In this document: one piece after another, positions 5,720-9,769 of the stretch
Numbering within the stretch: position 1 is the first letter of the stretch
Layout of the letters: each line of letters starts with the position of its first letter
From: Candidatus Pacearchaeota archaeon
GTDB lineage: Archaea > Nanobdellota > Nanobdellia > Pacearchaeales > GW2011-AR1
NCBI GenBank assembly: GCA_002688335.1
Contig: NZCQ01000025.1
Location: forward strand, 1 to 9,769
Length of the DNA: 9,769 bases
Direction: 5' to 3'
The notes under the pieces: generated by a model
What the model was told of the DNA's origin: nothing
What the model saw: the letters and a program-made list of their open reading frames with translations, nothing else
Database searches by the model: none
Made by a program: the position numbers and the translations under genes

Positions 5720-6489
5720 AAACTCTCCACAAATTTATCTTTATTTATTTCGAAAATATACAACCCTATCAAAAGTACAATAATGCCTATAGACGCAACA
5801 ATCAAGAGCATTAATAAATCCATCATCTGATTGATAACAACACCCCTAACACCTTCAATAAAATAATACATTGGATTAAAAAGATTGATCCTATAAAGAG
5901 AAGTCCCTTTTTCAACAATATAAAAAATAGGAGTTCCAAACCACAAAAGTCTTGTAAAAATACTCCAAATATTATTCAAATCATTAACATAAACGCCCAA
6001 AATTGACAAAATGAATGAAATTCCAGAAACAAACAAAACCAATAATACCAGAATAACTGGATAAAAAACCAAACCCATCAAGGAAATCTCAAAATATATC
6101 ATAAATGCTATTAACAACAAAATCTCAAATAGATGTGAAAAAACAGATTGAAAAACTCTAGAAATAACAAAGACCTCCTTATTCAAGTTAATTGACTTAA
6201 TAAGATTAGAATTTCCAGAAATAGCATTTATAGAACTCATAGTAGTTTTCCTAAAAAAATTAAAAACAATCAATCCAACTAAAAGATAAATGGGATAATT
6301 AGGAACATCGCTAACCAAAAACGAAGATCTAATAAAAAGTATAATAAAAAACATTAACAAAGGGTCTAATAAATACCACAAAACTCCAAGATAGCTCCCC
6401 TCATTCTTAAGTTTAAAATCATATTTAGCCAATTGAAACCCTAATCTAACATCTTTAAAAATCAATCCTAACCTCTCCTTAAACATCAT
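5716..6489 (-). CDS. ABC-2 type polysaccharide export permease (Wzm-like)
   Basis: Reading from the ATG at 6489 gives 257 residues, the usual size of a Wzm/TagG-type permease. An amphipathic N-terminal segment leads to the family motif GSYLGVLWYLLDPL just before the first membrane helix. About six hydrophobic helices follow, with VNDLNNIWSI after the fourth and NPMYYFIEGVRG before the last. These are hallmarks of ABC-2 permeases that export lipid-linked O-antigen, teichoic acid or S-layer glycans. The ATPase partner overlaps directly downstream, and two such permeases would pair with two ATPases. An in-frame TTG at 6507 would add six residues. I prefer the ATG because TTTAAAAT centred 26 bp upstream would give a leaderless message; a second ATG follows at 6486. 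No Shine-Dalgarno motif is seen. Confidence 0.88.
   Translation of the reverse strand: MMFKERLGLIFKDVRLGFQLAKYDFKLKNEGSYLGVLWYLLDPLLMFFIILFIRSSFLVSDVPNYPIYLLVGLIVFNFFRKTTMSSINAISGNSNLIKSINLNKEVFVISRVFQSVFSHLFEILLLIAFMIYFEISLMGLVFYPVILVLLVLFVSGISFILSILGVYVNDLNNIWSIFTRLLWFGTPIFYIVEKGTSLYRINLFNPMYYFIEGVRGVVINQMMDLLMLLIVASIGIIVLLIGLYIFEINKDKFVESL
5723..5728 (-). promoter_or_regulatory. Shine-Dalgarno site for the ABC ATPase gene
   Basis: The minus strand reads GGAGAG, with GGAG five bases before the ATG at 5719, inside the last codons of the permease gene. It supports that start and translational coupling across the ATGA overlap. It contrasts with the leaderless first gene of the same operon. 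Confidence 0.6.
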
Positions 6490-6510
6490 GAAATCTAAAC
6501 AACTCAAGGA

Positions 6511-6518
6511 ATTTTAAA
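6511..6518 (-). promoter_or_regulatory. Predicted TATA box of the exporter-sulfotransferase operon
   Basis: The minus strand reads TTTAAAAT, preceded by the purine-rich AGAAATG, which could include a BRE. Its centre is 26 bp from the permease ATG at 6489, so transcription would begin at the start codon. The stronger TATA repeat at 6534-6542 could instead act on this strand, starting near 6512 and allowing the TTG at 6507. Confidence 0.45.
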
Positions 6519-6533
6519 CATTTCTAACGTAAG

Positions 6534-6542
6534 ATATATATA
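6534..6542 (+). promoter_or_regulatory. TATA box of the GT-C-like gene
   Basis: ATATATATA is centred 26 bp before the ATG at 6564 and preceded by GTAAG. The ATG has no Shine-Dalgarno motif, so this is probably a leaderless promoter. The box is self-complementary and could also work leftward. Confidence 0.55.
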
Positions 6543-6563
6543 ACTGGCCTTCAATCATAACTT

Positions 6564-8018
6564 ATGCGCCTTTCAAGAAAGCAAACCCTAATAATTCTTA
6601 CAACCATTATCCTAGCAACAATATTGGTCTTCATCCCTCACCTAAAAAACCCCTTTCCATTACATATAGATGAATGGAATCACATAACTCAATCAATACA
6701 TCTAAAACAGGGAACTTACAACTTAAGCATAAAAAGTTCAGAAGTTGGATTCCACGCTATTCTAGCAATAATATCCTCACTAACAAACCTAATCACTTTC
6801 TACAAATTCCTCCCATCAATATGGATAGTAATCTCATCGCTAACTTTATTCCTAATTGTAAAATACAAAACAAAAAATCTAAAACAAAGTTTCCTCCTAT
6901 CTCTATTTTCCATGATCTTCTTCATCAGCATTAAATCCAACGTCAATATATCCGGATTATGGTTCTTCACCCCACTTACATTCGCCATCCCCTTCATCTA
7001 CTTATTCATATTCTTTTTTACAGAAGGCATAGAAAAACAAAACAGCAGATTCTTAACATATAGCTTAGCCATAATGATATTCCTGTTATTCACTCATTCC
7101 ATATCAGTCTTATTCTCCATCCCTCTTCTATTAGCCTACTCCCTGATTAATTACAAAAAAGCAATCAAACAAAAAAACACCTTATTATTATTCCTACTAA
7201 TCCCAATAATAGGATTAACATTCTTAAAATTCATACTTAACCTATCATTTCTAGCACTCCTAAAAACAATTCTTCCATTACTTCTATTCAAAAAAGGCTG
7301 GGGAGTATTAGAAATAAATAACTCTCCATTAGAACTATACAGTTCAATAGGATACATACTAGCAATTATAGGATTCATATCTATCCTTTCATTAAAAAAA
7401 CACAGAAAAGAATTTTCCATCTTTCTAATCTGGCCATTAATTCTCCTAGCACAAATCCTGTTCTTCAAACTCACAAATTTCTCTCCTCTAAGCCCATATC
7501 AAAGAAACCTCTACTATCTAGCAATTAGCTTGCCTTTCTTAAGTTCATTTGGACTATATCATATATTAAGAATAATAAGGAAACCTATAGAAAATAAGAA
7601 ACTCAGAAAAACGATATTAATAACTCTAATAATCATAACGATCTTTCTAACATTCAATTCTTACTACAAAATACCAAAACAACTAGACTTATACCAAAAC
7701 ATAAACCAAGAAACTTATCAAGCATTAGTTTTCCTATCAACTCTAGAACCTAGAATAGTAATTACTCCTCCCTTAATCTCTCCAACAGTCTTCCCAATAT
7801 CAAAACACCAACCAATAAGCACATTATTCTTCTATGGAAACAGAGATACGCTCCACAAGTTCTACTCTCAAAATTCAGACTGCAATATAAAAAACAAAAT
7901 AATAAAAGAAAACAGCATATCCTACGTCTTATCAGAATCTCCAATTAACTGCAATTGGAAAGTAATTTATGAAAAAGATAACAATTGGATTTATAAGACT
8001 CATCTCGATAAAATTTAA
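6564..8018 (+). CDS. GT-C-like polytopic membrane glycosyltransferase
   Basis: The 484-residue protein has about eleven to thirteen hydrophobic helices between residues 8 and 366, followed by a soluble C-terminal domain of about 115 residues. The first loop after helix 1 carries HIDEWNH (34-40). An acidic pair at this place is the hallmark of GT-C enzymes (PMT, ArnT, STT3 type), which use polyprenyl-phosphate sugars on the outer face. The C-terminal domain ends in a small beta-rich segment (SYVLSES, WKVIYEKD, NWIYKTH), as in many GT-C proteins. No STT3 WWDXG motif is seen, so it is not a standard oligosaccharyltransferase. Its place next to the glycan exporter, divergently transcribed, supports a role in surface glycan assembly. 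A flippase or polymerase is an alternative. Exact family not recognised. Confidence 0.65.
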   Translation: MRLSRKQTLIILTTIILATILVFIPHLKNPFPLHIDEWNHITQSIHLKQGTYNLSIKSSEVGFHAILAIISSLTNLITFYKFLPSIWIVISSLTLFLIVKYKTKNLKQSFLLSLFSMIFFISIKSNVNISGLWFFTPLTFAIPFIYLFIFFFTEGIEKQNSRFLTYSLAIMIFLLFTHSISVLFSIPLLLAYSLINYKKAIKQKNTLLLFLLIPIIGLTFLKFILNLSFLALLKTILPLLLFKKGWGVLEINNSPLELYSSIGYILAIIGFISILSLKKHRKEFSIFLIWPLILLAQILFFKLTNFSPLSPYQRNLYYLAISLPFLSSFGLYHILRIIRKPIENKKLRKTILITLIIITIFLTFNSYYKIPKQLDLYQNINQETYQALVFLSTLEPRIVITPPLISPTVFPISKHQPISTLFFYGNRDTLHKFYSQNSDCNIKNKIIKENSISYVLSESPINCNWKVIYEKDNNWIYKTHLDKI

Positions 8019-8032
8019 GATATCAAACCAAT

Positions 8033-8659
8033 ATGAATAAAAACAATTCAAAAAACCTAGAAAAAATATTTGAATTTTTACACGTAGTTGAAGATTTAAA
8101 GTCCACCCTTAGGTATAATTCTACAAAAAAAGGAAGAAGAGAATCCACTGCTGAACATTCTTGGAGATTAACACTTATGTCTTTCATCATCTTAGATGAA
8201 CTTAAGTTAGACTTAGATAAAAATAAGGTTATGAAATTATGTCTAATCCACGATCTTCCAGAAGCATTAGTTGGAGATGTCGATGCCATAGAAATATATA
8301 AGGGCACAATATCCAAGGAAGAAAAAAGCGATAAAGAATTAAACGCCATGATTAAGATAAAAAACTTATTACCAAATAAAATTGGAGAAGATATACTCAA
8401 CTTATGGAAGGAATATGAAAACAGCGCATCAAGAGAAGCAAAATTCGTTAAAGCATTAGACAAAATAGAAACAACAACACAATTAGTTGAAATCGGGCAC
8501 ACCAAATGGCATTATCCTGATTTTGTCGCACAATATTCTGACAAGACAATCAAAGATTTCCCAGAACTATTAGATACACTAAAAATACTCAAGCAAAAAT
8601 TAAAAGCCGAATTTAAAAAAGGAAACTTAAAATGGAAAAAGGAATACGATATCGAATAA
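8033..8659 (+). CDS. HD-domain phosphohydrolase, YfbR/HDDC2-like 5'-deoxynucleotidase
   Basis: The 208-residue soluble protein has the HD metal-binding set: H42 in STAEHSWRL, H73-D74 in LIHDLPEALVGD, and D143 in KALDKIE, with E77 in the place of the family's catalytic glutamate. Order and spacing match YfbR/HDDC2-type enzymes, which remove phosphate from (deoxy)nucleoside 5'-monophosphates using a divalent metal. The length is close to that of the family. The gene begins 14 bp after the GT-C-like stop on the same strand, so the two are probably co-transcribed, although no good Shine-Dalgarno motif precedes the ATG. Clearing nucleoside monophosphate released by glycosyltransferases or a housekeeping nucleotide-pool role are both possible. 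The fold assignment is firm; the substrate is inferred. Confidence 0.85.
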   Translation: MNKNNSKNLEKIFEFLHVVEDLKSTLRYNSTKKGRRESTAEHSWRLTLMSFIILDELKLDLDKNKVMKLCLIHDLPEALVGDVDAIEIYKGTISKEEKSDKELNAMIKIKNLLPNKIGEDILNLWKEYENSASREAKFVKALDKIETTTQLVEIGHTKWHYPDFVAQYSDKTIKDFPELLDTLKILKQKLKAEFKKGNLKWKKEYDIE

Positions 8660-8689
8660 TAAAAGAAAATCAATGCACACCAAATAAGG
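8660..8689. other. Convergent intergenic gap with a minus-strand T-rich tract
   Basis: The 30 bp between the HD gene and the secretion ATPase hold no gene. The minus strand carries TTTTCTTTTATT at its far end, a plausible U-rich terminator for the ATPase message. No matching T-run serves the HD gene on the plus strand within the gap. Confidence 0.3.
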
Positions 8690-9769
8690 CTACCTCTTCT
8701 TAACCTCCTCTTTAGCCCACTTCTTCCACAAATCAAACACCCTATTACTTTCAGGCAAGCCAACCTCTTCTGCAACATCTTTAGAAAACTGGTGAAACAT
8801 ATTGTTGCTAATAGAATTAAACTCTGCCTCCAAAATATCCGGTCTCTTTAATCTCTCACTCATATCAACAACCTCTTGTTTTATTCTTCCCCTCAACAAT
8901 ATGTTATCATAAACAGCATCCCAATTTCCGGCCCACCCCCTAACTCCCGCAGCAATCGACTTAATAACCTCTGAATCTCCATTAATCAATTCATCACTAG
9001 CCTCTAATTCATCTTTCTCAACATTATACTTAAGCAAGTCAACAAACCCTCCTTCTTCTTCAGGATCCTTAGTCCAATTTTTTCTAATTTCTGTTAAACC
9101 AATAACTCTCTTCATACTCCTTAATCCATCAGCAGTCTTAACTGGATTTGCAACTATTATACAATCAGTTGCCTTAAAACTAGTGGCAGGAACCTCTAAA
9201 TCATTAACAACCCTATCAAAAACTCCATAAGGACTAGCTCCATGAATAGTTCCTGCAACAACATTAGCTAAAGCTCCAACCCTCATAGCCTCATACAATG
9301 CCTTAGCCTCCAAAGATCTTACCTCCCCAACAATCAAACTACTATCTCCCAATCTCAAACTAGTTCTTATTCCTTCATCAGCTCCAACCTCTACACTCTC
9401 CTTCAGCATAGTCCCTCTAACCTTCATTCTCAAAACATCATAGCTAAGTTTCCTCATTGCATCGACAGGAAGTTCTAAAGTATTATGAGCTAAAATATTC
9501 TCACAAATAAAATTCTCACATCCGGGAACAGAAATGTCGTAAACAAACTCCTCCCCAAAAACTCTTTCAACACTCTTTACCTTATCCCAAAAGATATCAG
9601 AGACAACAACATTTCTTAATGGATCAATAGGATTCGTATAAACTCCAACAGGGATCTCTTCCAAGAACTCATTTAATTTATTCCTTCCTACATTATTCTG
9701 CCTTGTTATATAATCATGCTTATTAAACTTTAATCCCAATATTTCGTTTAATTCATTTTTAACTTCTAA
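8690..9769 (-). CDS. Archaeal secretion/pilus ATPase (GspE/VirB11/FlaI type) with an intein, 3' part
   Basis: The frame is open from the right edge to a TAG at 8690-8692. The first 96 residues in the window are intein and the last 263 are host ATPase. The host part begins TLELPVDAMRKL, fitting the conserved IEDTxELP-type Asp-box of type II/IV secretion ATPases. It continues with the Walker B region SSLIVGEVRS and the His box AGTIHGAS. Walker A would be encoded off the window. Such hexameric ATPases drive assembly of archaeal pili or archaella at the inner face of the membrane; the exact machine is not certain. The C terminus is a charged helical stretch ending EEVKKR. A TTG at 9739 is in frame but is not a real start because it lies inside the intein. 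No neighbouring pilus gene is visible. Confidence 0.85.
   Translation of the reverse strand, partial: LEVKNELNEILGLKFNKHDYITRQNNVGRNKLNEFLEEIPVGVYTNPIDPLRNVVVSDIFWDKVKSVERVFGEEFVYDISVPGCENFICENILAHNTLELPVDAMRKLSYDVLRMKVRGTMLKESVEVGADEGIRTSLRLGDSSLIVGEVRSLEAKALYEAMRVGALANVVAGTIHGASPYGVFDRVVNDLEVPATSFKATDCIIVANPVKTADGLRSMKRVIGLTEIRKNWTKDPEEEGGFVDLLKYNVEKDELEASDELINGDSEVIKSIAAGVRGWAGNWDAVYDNILLRGRIKQEVVDMSERLKRPDILEAEFNSISNNMFHQFSKDVAEEVGLPESNRVFDLWKKWAKEEVKKR
9482..9769 (-). mobile_element. Intein, C-terminal splicing region (N-terminal part off window)
   Basis: The in-frame segment has the two C-terminal intein blocks. Block F is FVYDISVPGCENFI and block G is ENILAHN, ending in His-Asn at 9487-9482. 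The next residue is Thr (codon 9481-9479), a valid +1 nucleophile. Before block F lies SDIFWDKVKSVERV, of the kind seen in LAGLIDADG-bearing inteins, but no endonuclease motif falls within the window. The His usual in block F appears as Cys in GCENF. The insertion interrupts the ATPase Asp-box, just before TLELP. The N-terminal splice junction, intein length and endonuclease status need the sequence to the right. Confidence 0.85.

Noticed and set aside
6490..6507. TTG at 6507 as the permease start
   Set aside because: The ATG at 6489 has a TATA-like box at the right distance and gives the usual N terminus. The TTG remains possible but is second choice.
8023..8505. 160-residue open frame on the minus strand
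   Set aside because: It lies wholly against the HD-domain gene, which has all its metal ligands. The minus-strand product is low-complexity, rich in Ser, Leu and Phe, and has no recognisable motif.
9479..9490. Intein placed at the Walker A threonine (GKT), a common site
   Set aside because: The residues after the junction are TLELPVDAMRKL, which fit the Asp-box and not the helix after a P-loop; Walker B and the His box follow at the distance expected from the Asp-box.
8690..9739. A complete gene starting at the TTG at 9739
   Set aside because: The frame stays open to the window edge, and the TTG lies inside intein sequence, so the gene continues to the right.
1..9769. tRNA, rRNA, riboswitch or insertion sequence
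   Set aside because: No cloverleaf, conserved rRNA stretch, riboswitch core, transposase motif or terminal inverted repeat was recognised, and almost all of the window is accounted for by genes.

Overview
This A+T-rich window looks archaeal. Four first-in-operon genes start directly at, or a few bases after, the expected transcription start of a TATA box centred about 26 bp upstream, and they have no Shine-Dalgarno sequence. This is the pattern of leaderless archaeal mRNAs. The right-hand gene encodes an archaeal-type secretion/pilus ATPase interrupted by an intein. Very tight packing (convergent genes 1 bp apart or overlapping, ATGA junctions) would suit a small-genome archaeon such as a DPANN lineage. 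That lineage placement is an inference; no rRNA or other phylogenetic marker is present.

Layout, left to right: (1) the 3' end of a membrane-anchored family 2 glycosyltransferase (+, 2-289). (2) A VapBC-type toxin-antitoxin pair on the minus strand (291-879). (3) A divergent promoter (about 880-930) whose single near-palindromic TATA box can serve both vapB and the first rightward glycosyltransferase. (4) Two tandem, related family 4 glycosyltransferases (+, 931-3343). (5) A minus-strand operon, transcribed 6489 to 3275: an ABC-2 polysaccharide-export permease, then an ABC ATPase fused to a SAM methyltransferase, then a sulfotransferase. (6) A second divergent promoter (about 6508-6563). (7) A GT-C-like polytopic membrane protein and an HD-domain nucleotidase-like enzyme (+, 6564-8659). 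(8) The C-terminal half of an intein and its host secretion ATPase (-, 8690 to the right edge), unrelated to the glycan genes by function.

Together, segments 1 and 4-7 read as part of a surface-glycan locus. GT4 enzymes probably build a lipid-linked oligo- or polysaccharide on the cytoplasmic face. The Wzm/Wzt-like exporter probably flips it outward. The methyltransferase domain sits where the carbohydrate-binding domain of bacterial Wzt proteins lies. The sulfotransferase may decorate the same glycan, and the GT-C-like protein could act on the outer face using polyprenyl-linked donors. The fused exporter-methyltransferase next to a sulfotransferase is the most interesting arrangement here. 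No CRISPR array, tRNA, rRNA or insertion sequence was recognised.
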